This document shows positions 38,746 to 47,178 of a stretch of 64,000 nucleotides of DNA, in pieces. This stretch comes from Candidatus Bacteroides pullicola. Lineage in GTDB: Bacteria > Bacteroidota > Bacteroidia > Bacteroidales > Bacteroidaceae. A program made the position numbers and the translations under genes. Below the pieces are notes generated by a model. That model made no database searches. It was given only the letters and a program-made list of their open reading frames with translations, and had not been told where the DNA came from. Each line of letters starts with the position of its first letter. The stretch's first letter is position 1. The stretch spans positions 20,188 through 84,187 of the forward strand of contig DXCV01000029.1 in the NCBI GenBank assembly GCA_019115825.1. The letters are read 5' to 3'.

Positions 38746-39105
38746 ATGGAATTTACATTTGATGAGAAAGCCGCATGTTTCTATGCACTTGAAATAATTG
38801 GAGAATGTGATGGACAATTAACAGAAGAGGAAAAGGATTTATTAATTCACTTGATGTCCAGTAAGTTTGGAGTAACTTTTGATGATATGATATTAGGAGT
38901 CCATCTTAAATATCACGATGATAGAGATGCCGGAAAGGTATTGGGAAATATGCCCAAGGCCAAAAGGAATATATTTCAAGAAGCTATGGAAGAAATGGCG
39001 GGAATAGATCCAATGAATATTCATAAATGCATTGAACTCTATTATTTTTACAACAGCATAGGCATACACGCAGATTGGGAGAAAATGAAATCGCAAATTA
39101 GGTGA
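38746..39105 (+). CDS. Hypothetical small helical protein
   Basis: A 119-residue acidic, mostly helical protein. The pattern IIGECDGQLTEEEKDLLIHLM near the start is reminiscent of TerB-like helical domains (an acidic DG...EE turn), but the match is by eye only and the rest is unfamiliar. It is 18 bases after the YD-repeat gene and likely co-transcribed with it. Low GC, like its neighbours. Confidence 0.6.
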   Translation: MEFTFDEKAACFYALEIIGECDGQLTEEEKDLLIHLMSSKFGVTFDDMILGVHLKYHDDRDAGKVLGNMPKAKRNIFQEAMEEMAGIDPMNIHKCIELYYFYNSIGIHADWEKMKSQIR

Positions 39106-39173
39106 AGAAGATTATGGAGAAATTCAGATGAAAAAGTACAAAGGAAATCATTCCTTATTTAATTAGATGAAAG

Positions 39174-39349
39174 ATGAATATTCACAAGAGCAGTATTCAT
39201 AATGCTTGTGAGATGGTACAACATTTCATTGATGAATGAACGACTTTTTATCTGATGATTCGAAGCTTCATACTATTGAAGAATCAATCATATCAACTCC
39301 CTATATGCTTAGCCAAATATGCAAAAACTATTGCGGTCGAAGAATATGA
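39174..39349 (+). pseudogene. Possible frameshifted small-gene remnant
   Basis: Two short reading frames abut and overlap here: MNIHKSSIHNACEMVQHFIDE (39174-39239) and MNDFLSDDSKLHTIEESI... (39236-39349). Read with one frameshift they give about 57 continuous, natural-looking residues. The 271-base gap between 39105 and 39377 otherwise holds nothing recognisable. It could equally be two tiny coupled genes or chance. Confidence 0.25.
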
Positions 39350-39376
39350 GAAATAATATTAAAAAATAGACTAAAT

Positions 39377-39955
39377 ATGCAAGAAAAATACAATACATTT
39401 TTCGGAATTGGAAAGGGGGAAGCTTTCTATGACAAAAGGCGGCACTTGAACATTATATTCTTAGTGTGTGCAAATTATCAATTATTTGCCACTCCTGTAG
39501 CAGTAAATGAACTACGTCATTATGTACTTAATGAAACTACGGAGGTTAGCGCATCATATATACGCAATAATATATTGACTGTAGGCGAGTATAACTATTT
39601 GAATATGTTACGCGAACGCTACAACATTCCGATTAACGATTTTACAACTATACTGAGTGGTATAGGATTATTTAGCCTTAATTTCAAATCGCCATCGAAA
39701 TACTCCCCAAAAGAGGAAGCTAGGTTAATAATTCAAATGATGATTGCACGAAATTATATGCAGCCTCAAAAGATGGAAGCATTCAAAATTATAAACACAA
39801 TGATTTATAATTTAGGTCAAAATATAAATCTATTTAAGTCATTATCAACCTTTCATCAATATGAAAAACTTCTCTATGAAGCATCTTCCCATTATCCACA
39901 TGAGAAGTACATGGTTGAAATAGAAGAATACGTTTTACAACGTGTAAATATATAA
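39377..39955 (+). CDS. Hypothetical protein, AT-rich island
   Basis: A 192-residue soluble protein (FFGIGKGEAFYDKRRHLNII) rich in Asn, Ile and Tyr, with no signal peptide and no clear transmembrane helix. I do not recognise it. It is the last gene of the AT-rich run, 12 bases before the GC-richer DUF4595 lipoprotein gene, marking a sharp composition border at about 39.96 kb. Confidence 0.6.
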   Translation: MQEKYNTFFGIGKGEAFYDKRRHLNIIFLVCANYQLFATPVAVNELRHYVLNETTEVSASYIRNNILTVGEYNYLNMLRERYNIPINDFTTILSGIGLFSLNFKSPSKYSPKEEARLIIQMMIARNYMQPQKMEAFKIINTMIYNLGQNINLFKSLSTFHQYEKLLYEASSHYPHEKYMVEIEEYVLQRVNI

Positions 39956-39967
39956 ACATCAATACAC

Positions 39968-40690
39968 ATGAAACATCTACACCAACTCTCCATGGCCCTC
40001 CTGGCAATCCTGACGGCCATGAACTTCGCCGCTTGTAGCGACGATGACAACAACGAAGGCGGACAAGGTGGCGACACGCCCGGTACGTCCGGTAAACAAC
40101 TGGTATGGTTCCGTGAAGGCGGGAGTGACAGCGATGACATCGTGGACATGCACTACGGCAACGACGGGTGGCTGAACACTGCCTACAGCAACTATGGCCG
40201 TGAAGACGACATCACGTACCGCTATGAAAGCGATGGGGGCAAGTACACCATCGCCACTTCCTATTGGAGTGACGGGGGAATCGTATGCGAATTCACCTTC
40301 GACAACCTGTTGCGACGAATAGACGGTGAGCCGTGCGAATATGACGCTGAAGGACACCTGACAAGCTGCGGCGATTACACCTTCGTGTGGGAAGGCGGAA
40401 ACATTGTCCGTTGCGAGGACGGATATGACACCGTGGAATATACCTACTACACGGACAAGGAAAACAAGTCGCCAGTTTATCCTGATCCTTTGGCAGAAAC
40501 ATTTGAAGATTTTTTCATCCAAGCTCACCCGCAACTGTTGGGCACGTGGAGCAAAAATCTGGTAAAGACCATTTCAAACTATGACGGCGAAACCGTCACC
40601 TGGGAATACACCCTGGACTCGGACGGCTATGTGACAAGTGTCAAGCAGACGGATAGGGATGACTATTCCTACGAATACCGCTGGGAATAA
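39968..40690 (+). CDS. DUF4595-like lipoprotein
   Basis: A 240-residue exported protein. The signal peptide ends in a lipobox (NFAACSDDDNN), so it is lipidated at Cys22, followed by an acidic/Gly linker typical of surface-exported Bacteroidetes lipoproteins. The body has beta-strand repeats of the form (I/V)xxMHYGNDGWLNTA, RYESDGGKYTIA and YTLDSDGYVTSV, as in DUF4595, a YD-like repeat family. Function unknown. Base composition returns to the genomic norm here. Confidence 0.75.
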   Translation: MKHLHQLSMALLAILTAMNFAACSDDDNNEGGQGGDTPGTSGKQLVWFREGGSDSDDIVDMHYGNDGWLNTAYSNYGREDDITYRYESDGGKYTIATSYWSDGGIVCEFTFDNLLRRIDGEPCEYDAEGHLTSCGDYTFVWEGGNIVRCEDGYDTVEYTYYTDKENKSPVYPDPLAETFEDFFIQAHPQLLGTWSKNLVKTISNYDGETVTWEYTLDSDGYVTSVKQTDRDDYSYEYRWE

Positions 40691-40716
40691 CCTCCTACCC
40701 AGAGAACAAACAAAAT

Positions 40717-40768
40717 ATCCCAACAGGACAAGCGGGAATGAATCTTGCTTGACTTGTTGGGATTATTT
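40717..40768. terminator. Bidirectional terminator between DUF4595 gene and dnaB
   Basis: ATCCCAACA pairs with TGTTGGGAT (9 bp), and inner AAGC with GCTT. It is followed by TATTTATG on plus and ATTTTGTTTGTT on minus. It lies between the two converging genes. Confidence 0.7.
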
Positions 40769-40795
40769 ATGCTGACCGCTTATAGCCCGTAATTC

Positions 40796-42208
40796 TTAGA
40801 AAGGCGCGTCCTCCTCGCTCTCACGCACCACCGGGAGCGTCCGGTAGTCCTCCACGTCCTCGAAGTGCGTCAACTTGTCGTTGAAGCGGCAGAGGAAACG
40901 CATGGTCCCAATATTCCTGCCCTTGGCCACATCTATCATGGCCATGCCCCGCACATCCACCCGGTCGAACGGCGCAGGAAAACGCAGGCTCATCCCCTCG
41001 TGCTCGTTGAAGTACTCGGGACGATAGACCAGCATCACCGTATCGGCCGCCTCGGCTATCTGGCCGGAGTCGCGCAGACGGTTCAGCGTCGGCAGGGGAT
41101 TGGCCTTGTCGCGGTTGAACTGGGACAGGGCGATGACCCAGATGCCCAGATCCTTGGCCAGGTTCTTCAGCCGTCGGGCCACGTCGCCCATCACCTGCTC
41201 GCGGGTACTGTCGTTACCCTTGATATTGACGTTGAGTATCTGCAGATAGTCCACAATGGCCCCGTCGATGTCATACTTCAGCTTCATCGAGCGAATGGAC
41301 GTCAGGATGGTGTCGATGTTCGAGGTGCTGCGGTCGTCAAAGTACAGGTTCTTGCCACACAACGCCCCGATAGCCCGGTCCACCGCTTGGAACTGTCCGT
41401 CCGTCAATGGTTTGTAGAGGATGTCACTGGACGACACCCCGCTCTGTCCTGCCACGATGCGTGCAGCCAACTGCTCCTTCACCATCTCCATGGAGTAGAC
41501 GGCTATCTTGGCATCTTGCTGCATGGCATTCACGGCAATGTCGGTAGCAAAGCTGGTCTTGCCTTGCGACGTGGCACCCGCAATGACGATGAGGTCCGAC
41601 TTCTGCAAACCGCCCTTCTCGTCCAGACAGTGGAATCCCGTGGGCGTGCCTGTCAGTGCCGTGGTCCCGGCCAGGTTGTCATCGATGATTCTGTGCACGC
41701 TTTCCAGCGCATCATCGAGGGTGGATATGCCTCCGGGCGACTCGCGGAAGAGGTTGCCGAAGTCCTCGACGACCTTCTGTTGCACGTCCGCAATGTCTTC
41801 CGCCTCGCACGAGCCGGACTTGACCAAGTATTGCCCCAGCTGATAGAACTTCCTACGCATATGCAGGCCGTGCAGACGGGCGACGTACGTATAGAAATCG
41901 ACAATACACCTGTTCAACATGATGCCGGCCAGTTCGTGCATCTCGACTGCGGACTGCATTTTCTGAAGCTCCGCATTGACCAGCAGGATGCTCGGCTGGT
42001 CGCCACGGTCGGCCACATTCAGTATGGCCTGGTAGATGTCCCGGTGCTTGTCCACGTAGAAGCTGTCCGGCACAAGCATCTCGCGGGCCTGCTGCAACGC
42101 CTCGCCCCCATCCACGATGGTGCCCAGCACCGCGCGTTCGCAATCATCGTCGTGTACCCCCAGCGCATACTCGGGGTTGAACTGCACTGCTTTACTTTTG
42201 CTGCCCAT
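40796..42208 (-). CDS. DnaB-like replicative helicase
   Basis: A 470-residue hexameric-type DNA helicase. The N-terminal helical domain (about residues 15-125, ERAVLGTIVDG) is followed by a RecA-like motor with Walker A GATSQGKTSFA, KLKYDIDGAIVDYLQIL (Walker B DYLQ) and WVIALSQFNRD. It is probably not the housekeeping dnaB: it overlaps a DUF6291 gene by 17 bases, as in replication modules of mobile elements and conserved Bacteroides accessory loci. The C-terminus lacks an intein or primase fusion. Confidence 0.85.
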   Translation of the reverse strand: MGSKSKAVQFNPEYALGVHDDDCERAVLGTIVDGGEALQQAREMLVPDSFYVDKHRDIYQAILNVADRGDQPSILLVNAELQKMQSAVEMHELAGIMLNRCIVDFYTYVARLHGLHMRRKFYQLGQYLVKSGSCEAEDIADVQQKVVEDFGNLFRESPGGISTLDDALESVHRIIDDNLAGTTALTGTPTGFHCLDEKGGLQKSDLIVIAGATSQGKTSFATDIAVNAMQQDAKIAVYSMEMVKEQLAARIVAGQSGVSSSDILYKPLTDGQFQAVDRAIGALCGKNLYFDDRSTSNIDTILTSIRSMKLKYDIDGAIVDYLQILNVNIKGNDSTREQVMGDVARRLKNLAKDLGIWVIALSQFNRDKANPLPTLNRLRDSGQIAEAADTVMLVYRPEYFNEHEGMSLRFPAPFDRVDVRGMAMIDVAKGRNIGTMRFLCRFNDKLTHFEDVEDYRTLPVVRESEEDAPF

Positions 42209-42920
42209 ATCGTCTCGTCAACTCGTCCGACAAACTTTGGTATACACTCGTCCTTCTCTTGGGGAGTTGTTTCCAGTTATTCAACGCCTGCAAGCCATCT
42301 GCAATCTGTGCCTTGGTATATGTGCGCCTTAACCTCAAGTATTCGTCTTCACTCATCTGCATGGCAAGCTTCAACACAAACGGAGTATTCTGCGGCATCC
42401 ATTCGTTGAGACACTCGAATTCGGTTTTACTGGATGAATCCGATGATGGTGGCAAAGAAAGCTCGACTTTCTTTGGATATTCGGATGAATATCTTTCTTT
42501 GTTAATATCTACGGAAGTAGATACTTTTTCAGTATCAGTACCAGTACCAGTATCAGTTACAGTATCAGCTTGATTTGCTACGTTTTGCTTGGATTTGCTA
42601 GAATTTGCTACCTTGCGGGCATTAGCTTTCTTTCCTTTGCGCTGATTTTCAGCCTTTTGCAGTCCACCTTTCCGGCCGGCTTCCTGACGTTGCTTGCACT
42701 TCGCTTCGTATTTTTCGGCATTCGCCTCAAAGGCGTTGCGTATGTTGACGAATGCCACCTGGACAACCGGGTCTTGCAAATATTTTTCCAACGCCTCCTC
42801 GTCGCCCCTGTGATAAGCAGCCACTGCCTTGAGCAGTTGGCCCCCCTGCTCGTCGCTCATGTAATCCAACACGTCTAAATGATCAACATACATTATAAAA
42901 CTCTTCTTGTTCATGTTCAT
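42192..42920 (-). CDS. DUF6291-like protein, replication-module partner of DnaB
   Basis: A 242-residue protein with an N-terminal conserved part (SFIMYVDHLDVLDYMSDEQGG ... AFEANAEKYEAKC), a basic Lys/Ala/Ser linker with a low-complexity TVTDTGTGTDTEKV stretch encoded by near-perfect 6-base repeats, and a C-terminal helical domain. The layout (N-domain, disordered basic linker, C-domain) resembles phage replication initiators. Its stop overlaps the dnaB-like start by 17 bases, so the two are translationally coupled. An initiator or loader role is inference. Confidence 0.7.
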   Translation of the reverse strand: MNMNKKSFIMYVDHLDVLDYMSDEQGGQLLKAVAAYHRGDEEALEKYLQDPVVQVAFVNIRNAFEANAEKYEAKCKQRQEAGRKGGLQKAENQRKGKKANARKVANSSKSKQNVANQADTVTDTGTGTDTEKVSTSVDINKERYSSEYPKKVELSLPPSSDSSSKTEFECLNEWMPQNTPFVLKLAMQMSEDEYLRLRRTYTKAQIADGLQALNNWKQLPKRRTSVYQSLSDELTRRYGQQK

Positions 42921-43152
42921 AAATTCCTAAACCTCCTCCAAAAATTAAAATAAATAGTTCATAACTTGAATGCCTTGTTTGCACGTCCTGCGTCCACACA
43001 ATCCTTACTGCTTCCACAGCACATAAGCCGGAGCGACTGCCGGACGAATCCTCCAACGGAGGTTTAAGTCCTAACATCGACAACCGATGCTTTTTTCTCA
43101 CTCCTGATGTAATTTTTTCAGAAACACCAGATAAATCTAAATAGTTATTCAT
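42883..43152 (-). CDS. Doubtful small ORF in the leader of the DUF6291-dnaB operon
   Basis: From the ATG at 43152 a frame of 89 codons (MNNYLDLSGVSEKITSG...) runs 38 bases into the DUF6291 gene. It lies downstream of a good promoter (43228-43259), so it is transcribed, but its codon use and composition look unlike a conserved gene. A CCTCC-AAC-GGAGG hairpin lies inside it. It is either a leader peptide/small orphan gene or an accidental frame in a 300-base 5' leader. Confidence 0.25.
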   Translation of the reverse strand: MNNYLDLSGVSEKITSGVRKKHRLSMLGLKPPLEDSSGSRSGLCAVEAVRIVWTQDVQTRHSSYELFILIFGGGLGIYEHEQEEFYNVC

Positions 43153-43227
43153 AGTTATATAATACTTGTGCCTCCGCGGATTCCTCATGGAGATTTTCCC
43201 GATGCAGTTACCGCTATAAGGTTTCTG

Positions 43228-43259
43228 CAAAGGTAAATGGTCTATTCGTAACTACCAAA
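43228..43259 (-). promoter_or_regulatory. Promoter of the DUF6291-dnaB operon
   Basis: On the minus strand TTTG (43256-43259), 20 bp, TACCTTTG (43228-43235). The DUF6291 ATG is 300 bases downstream, an unusually long leader. Confidence 0.7.
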
Positions 43260-43325
43260 CATTTTTGGTACAAAATGCATTTTTTCTCAGAAAATTCTTC
43301 AGATTTATATTTCAATACAAACATA

Positions 43326-43430
43326 AACAGGCTTACCATACAATGCAAATACTATAATGCAAACGTTAGCCTATTAGAATAAGCCTGTTACGAAGTTACA
43401 CAACGACGTAACGTAACGTAGTAACGTAAC
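43326..43430. repeat. Inverted repeat and GTTAC/GTAAC cluster near the DnaB module
   Basis: A 10-bp inverted repeat (AACAGGCTTA at 43326; TAAGCCTGTT at 43380) encloses two ATGCAAA copies. Immediately after come two GTTAC words and then four GTAAC words (43387-43430), the two sets facing each other across about 8 bases. This is the same pentamer as in the dyad at 12666-12694. The AT-rich stretch following it (TTATTGTTATTATTATTATT) adds to an origin- or operator-like look. The rest of the 520-base gap holds the CTCTTTC array and two promoters. Confidence 0.6.
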
Positions 43431-43526
43431 TTTATTGTTATTATTATTATTACAATCTTATAATATAAAGATAGACAGTATAGGAAACATACAACAACAA
43501 ACAACAACAAGTAATTTTCTTTTTCT

Positions 43527-43580
43527 TTCAACTCTCTTTCTCCTCTCTTTCATGTCTCTTTCAAGTCTCTTTCCCAAAGA
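43527..43580. repeat. CTCTTTC array with hairpin (locus 2 of a family)
   Basis: Repeated CTCTTTC words spaced about 11 bases (CATGTCTCTTTC, AAGTCTCTTTC) end in GTCTCTTT-CCC-AAAGAGAC, a perfect 8-bp hairpin. The words match locus 1 at 23135 in opposite orientation. Confidence 0.8.
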
Positions 43581-43649
43581 GACCTGTATGGGCTATGCGA
43601 AATAGCTGCATGAACAATGATATTTGGATGAAAAAATTATAAGGATTTA

Positions 43650-43680
43650 TTGCATATATGAACGATAATGATTATCTTTG
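43650..43680 (+). promoter_or_regulatory. Promoter of the DUF6266 gene
   Basis: TTG (43650-43652), 20 bp, TATCTTTG (43673-43680). Leader of about 60 bases. Confidence 0.7.
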
Positions 43681-43750
43681 CATCAGTAAAAGCAACGACA
43701 ATGCTAGCAACCGTTGAGCTTACGTATTTTTTAACCTAAACTTTAACTTT

Positions 43751-44677
43751 ATGGCAAGAGGATCAGGAGTTATCCGCAAAATTTCCGGAAAGGTAGGCGA
43801 TTTGGTCTACCAAGTCCGGGGTGGTCAACAAGTTATTCGCGGCGTCGCCACCACAATGAAGAACCCGCGAACGGAGTTACAAATGGCCCAAAGACTGAAG
43901 TGGCCCAACGTCTTGGCCGTCTATCGTGCCTTGCAGCCCTACATGAAGGACTGCTTCGAGACCAAGCAAGGCGGGGTGACGGACTACAACCGCTTCATGG
44001 GCATCAACCTCCACGCAGAACCCGTGTACCTGGAGAAAGGTGCAGCCCGGCTGGGCGCGGCCATCGTGGCACCCTACGTGCTGTCGCAGGGGTCGCTGCC
44101 GTCCGTCCAGGTGAACGGGGCAACACCGGCAACCGACATCGCATTGGGCACGCTGACCATTGACGATGACACCACGGTAGCTGAGTTCGCCCAAGCAGTG
44201 GTACAGAACAACTACGCCTACAGCTACGGCGACCAGATTGCCTTCTTCCGCCTCGTGCAGGAAGAGGACAGCCAGGACGGGCACCCGTACATCAGCGTGT
44301 CTGCCACACGGGTGAACCTGGACCCGACGGACACCGGCACCCTGCGCAGCGTGGCTCCTGCTTCGGGATTCAGCACCGTCAGCGGGATGCTGGGTGCGGA
44401 TGCCGCCTTGACGGGTGCAGGCATAGCGTGGGTGCACAGCCGCACGACAAACGGCAAGACGCATGTCAGCTCGCAACGGCTCGTCGTGGAAAATGATTTG
44501 CTGGAAGAGTATGGCACCACGCAGATGCTGAGCGTAGCCACCAAGTCCTATGGCGGCACGACGGAGATTTTCATCCGTCCTGACGGTTCATCGGGCGGCG
44601 TGATTGTGGACGGGAACGAGGATGGCGGAAGCAGTCCGTCCGAACCCGGCAGTGGCGACGAAGACTCCTTCGGTTGA
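43751..44677 (+). CDS. DUF6266 family protein
   Basis: A 308-residue protein whose start (SGVIRKISGKVGDLVYQVRGGQQVIRG ... NPRTELQMAQRLKW) fits DUF6266, a family found next to mobile or replication genes in Bacteroides. The middle is beta-rich and the C-terminus is a Gly/Ser/Glu-rich tail (NEDGGSSPSEPGSGDEDSF). There is no signal peptide. Function unknown; a phage-structural-like role has been suggested by its appearance only. It is divergent from the DUF6291-dnaB operon. Confidence 0.7.
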   Translation: MARGSGVIRKISGKVGDLVYQVRGGQQVIRGVATTMKNPRTELQMAQRLKWPNVLAVYRALQPYMKDCFETKQGGVTDYNRFMGINLHAEPVYLEKGAARLGAAIVAPYVLSQGSLPSVQVNGATPATDIALGTLTIDDDTTVAEFAQAVVQNNYAYSYGDQIAFFRLVQEEDSQDGHPYISVSATRVNLDPTDTGTLRSVAPASGFSTVSGMLGADAALTGAGIAWVHSRTTNGKTHVSSQRLVVENDLLEEYGTTQMLSVATKSYGGTTEIFIRPDGSSGGVIVDGNEDGGSSPSEPGSGDEDSFG

Positions 44678-44718
44678 TGCTGACGGAGGGACATACCCCC
44701 GACACGGATTTACAAATT

Positions 44719-44762
44719 TGGCCGCCTTGCGAGAAAAGAAAACGCAGGGCGGCCATTTTTTT
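44719..44762 (+). terminator. Terminator after the DUF6266 gene
   Basis: TGGCCGCC pairs with GGCGGCCA (8 bp) around a 21-base loop and is followed by TTTTTTT. Confidence 0.85.
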
Positions 44763-44782
44763 GAGGTGTGCGGACTATCCGC

Positions 44783-45346
44783 TTAGCGAATGAGGGTAAT
44801 CGTCCCTTCTTTTACTTTCTTTTCTTTCACCGGGGCATCGGCAGGCTCGTAGCCCAGGGCGGCACAGCCATAGACCTTATGACTGGCAGGCACGCCCAAC
44901 TCGGTCAGCAGGGCACGCACGCCGGGGTCGTCGCACGTCTGGCCAATCTGGTTGATCCAGCAGGAACCAATGCCCAACGAAGCGGCAGCCAGGAAGATGT
45001 TCTCCAAGGCACAGGCGCAATCCATCCCTGCCCACCATTGCGTGGGTTCGTTGGAGACAATCACCAGCGTCGGGGCATGATAGTAGCAGCAATAGGTCGT
45101 GCTATGTCCGCGCTCTCGCAGGCGGGGTTCGGGACTTTTGGCAAAGGCGCCTTTGACAGCCTCGTTCAGACGGTTCAGGATTTCCGCGTTTTGGATGGCG
45201 GTGAAGTGCCACGTCTCCAGGTGCATCCCGTTGGGCGCATAGGTGGCCGCTTCGAGGATAAGAGCCAGGTCTGCCTCGCTCACTTGCTGTCCGGTATAGG
45301 CCCTCACGCTGTGGCGGGCTTTAATGTTTTCTAATACAGTATTCAT
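44783..45346 (-). CDS. Nitroreductase family protein
   Basis: A 187-residue FMN-dependent oxidoreductase-like protein. The N-terminal HSVRAYTGQQVSEADLALILEAATYAPNG is the family's FMN-phosphate-binding start and the C-terminal GCAALGYEPADAPVKEKK its closing motif. Substrate unknown; relatives reduce nitro compounds or quinones with NAD(P)H. It is last in a yigZ - HpaII-like - nitroreductase run with gaps of 33 and 21 bases. Confidence 0.9.
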   Translation of the reverse strand: MNTVLENIKARHSVRAYTGQQVSEADLALILEAATYAPNGMHLETWHFTAIQNAEILNRLNEAVKGAFAKSPEPRLRERGHSTTYCCYYHAPTLVIVSNEPTQWWAGMDCACALENIFLAAASLGIGSCWINQIGQTCDDPGVRALLTELGVPASHKVYGCAALGYEPADAPVKEKKVKEGTITLIR

Positions 45347-45367
45347 ATCGCTATCATTTTATTGAGG

Positions 45368-46453
45368 TTATCGTTTCGTAAAGCCGATTTTGGCATTCAG
45401 TTTGAAATACCAGACGCCGTTCTCCCGCTCCAGAAAACCGTACTTGTCTTTTTCCAAAGGACCTTTCTCCAGGCGGGTATGGCGATACAGGAACTCGGCA
45501 AACACATCCGGCGCACTGCGGTCGTAACTGTAGACGCGACCATCGCCGTCCGTCAGGAGCATCCCATCGATGGCCGAAGCCTGGCCGGTGTAAATCTTGG
45601 CCGGACGCATCCCCAAGGCCAGAGCCAGGAGGAACTGCTTCACCTTGTACGGATAGAAACCATGCTTACGGATAAGTTCATCCTTGATTTTCAAGGGGTT
45701 GATTTCGCACATCCGCTCGGTCAGCTCGGATATCCGGGTGATGTCTTCCAAGTGCATCAGGCGCACCATCTCTGCCAGCAGGCGGGGGAAATGGAGGTCT
45801 ATCATCAGCAGGTTGCAGCGGAAGACGCGGTCGGCCACATCATTGTATTTCAGCACGCCGCCCAGACGCTCTAGCAATCGCATGCGCTCGGCCACTTCGG
45901 CAGGACCTTCGGGCGAGGCATTGATTTTGTTCACAGTAGGCACGGCAAACTTCACGCCCGTCTGCTCGAACTTCAGGTTGGCCGTGCGCCCGCCATCCAA
46001 CAAAGGATTCATCGGGGCAAGGCGGCAACGGATGACATAACCGGCCAGCGGCGCCTGGGGATGCCAGAAGGCAATGCGCAAGTCGGTACGGTCGTCAGTC
46101 TTGGCCTCCAGGTCGTAAATGCGGACGGCATCCAGGAAATTCTCAAGGACATCGGGTACTTCCACTTCGTCGCCGGGTTGTTTGAGCAGAGCAAGCAGAA
46201 GTTCCGCAGCTTCAGCAAAGTCCGTACGGGGGACATGCACTTCCCCGCTTGCGCCGGATACGCGCACCTCGTCTTTCTCCACATAATAGCGGCGGGTCCC
46301 GTCGTGCTCTTCGCGCTCTATCAGGACTATCGGTTTGTAGGCAGGGGCGGCGTCAGACAAATCGGGAGTGCCGGATGCAACCCGTCCTTCGGCCAGCAGG
46401 CGGAAGAAAGTGTAGATTTCTCCTATTTCTCGTTTCGTTGCTTGGAATGACAT
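45368..46453 (-). CDS. HpaII-family type II restriction endonuclease
   Basis: A 361-residue protein whose layout (KREIGEIYTFFRLLAEGRV at the N-terminus, YKPIVLIEREE, then KFEQTGVKFAVPTVNKINA) matches the HpaII restriction endonuclease family, which cuts CCGG. The cognate DNA methyltransferase normally next to such genes is absent; neighbours are yigZ and a nitroreductase. The enzyme might rely on a distant methylase, act on modified DNA, or have another job. Similar orphans are, to my knowledge, seen in other Bacteroidales. Catalytic residues cannot be assigned by eye. Confidence 0.72.
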   Translation of the reverse strand: MSFQATKREIGEIYTFFRLLAEGRVASGTPDLSDAAPAYKPIVLIEREEHDGTRRYYVEKDEVRVSGASGEVHVPRTDFAEAAELLLALLKQPGDEVEVPDVLENFLDAVRIYDLEAKTDDRTDLRIAFWHPQAPLAGYVIRCRLAPMNPLLDGGRTANLKFEQTGVKFAVPTVNKINASPEGPAEVAERMRLLERLGGVLKYNDVADRVFRCNLLMIDLHFPRLLAEMVRLMHLEDITRISELTERMCEINPLKIKDELIRKHGFYPYKVKQFLLALALGMRPAKIYTGQASAIDGMLLTDGDGRVYSYDRSAPDVFAEFLYRHTRLEKGPLEKDKYGFLERENGVWYFKLNAKIGFTKR

Positions 46454-46486
46454 AAGCGTTGGTTATGCAAAATTTATAATCATCAT

Positions 46487-47086
46487 TTATTCGTCTATCC
46501 GTAGCGTCTCCACCTTCTCCAGCCGTTGACGCAGACGGGGCATCAGTGAGCTGCGGATGCGCAGGGTCATCGAGCAGTCCGTGTCATAGCCTTGCGAGAC
46601 GATGACGGGGCCTTCTTCCTTGACAATGCGCATCACGTCGTTCATGAAAGGATACTCGAAGAGGACGGTGACCTCGGCATCCACGGTTTTCTCCAACACG
46701 GTGGCAGCGCCAATGGCTTCGGCAGCAGCCGTGCGATAGGCTACGATAAGCCCGCTTGTTCCCAGCTTGATGCCTCCGAAATACCGCACCACGATGACAA
46801 GGATGTCCGTCAGGCCGTTGCTATTTATTTGCCCCAAGATGGGCTTGCCGGCCGTGCCGCTGGGCTCTCCGTTGTCATTGGCGCGGAAGTCCTTGCGTTC
46901 GGGTCCCAACATATAGGCATAGCAGACATGGCGCGCGTCATAATACTTCTTCTGATACGTGTCCAGCCACGTCTTCACCTCGTCCACCGTGCGCACAGGC
47001 AGGGCGATGGCGATGAACTTGCTCCGCTTCTCGGTATAAAGTCCCTCGGCAGGAGCGGCAATGGTCTTGTAGGTATCTTCTATCAT
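46487..47086 (-). CDS. YigZ/IMPACT family protein
   Basis: A roughly 199-residue protein with the UPF0029 N-terminal domain: EKRSKFIAIALPV, KKYYDARHVCYAYMLG, NDNGEPSGTAGKPILGQI and VIVVRYFGGIKLGTSGL. An EF-G-domain-V-like C-terminus follows. Relatives of eukaryotic IMPACT are thought to touch translation stress control, but the bacterial role is unclear. Start 47086 (MIEDTYKTIAAP) is preferred over 47107 because the seven extra residues are not seen in relatives. Confidence 0.88.
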   Translation of the reverse strand: MIEDTYKTIAAPAEGLYTEKRSKFIAIALPVRTVDEVKTWLDTYQKKYYDARHVCYAYMLGPERKDFRANDNGEPSGTAGKPILGQINSNGLTDILVIVVRYFGGIKLGTSGLIVAYRTAAAEAIGAATVLEKTVDAEVTVLFEYPFMNDVMRIVKEEGPVIVSQGYDTDCSMTLRIRSSLMPRLRQRLEKVETLRIDE

Positions 47087-47110
47087 AAGCGGGCAAAGAG
47101 GAATCATCTT

Positions 47111-47139
47111 AAAAAGAAAGGGCAGATTACCCTGCCCTT
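47111..47139 (-). terminator. Terminator after pfp
   Basis: AAGGGCAG pairs with CTGCCCTT across 6 bases and is followed on the minus strand by TCTTTTT. It separates pfp from yigZ. Confidence 0.8.
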
Positions 47140-47178
47140 CCCCTGATTTTTTTTAAATTTAATAATTATAACAGACGC

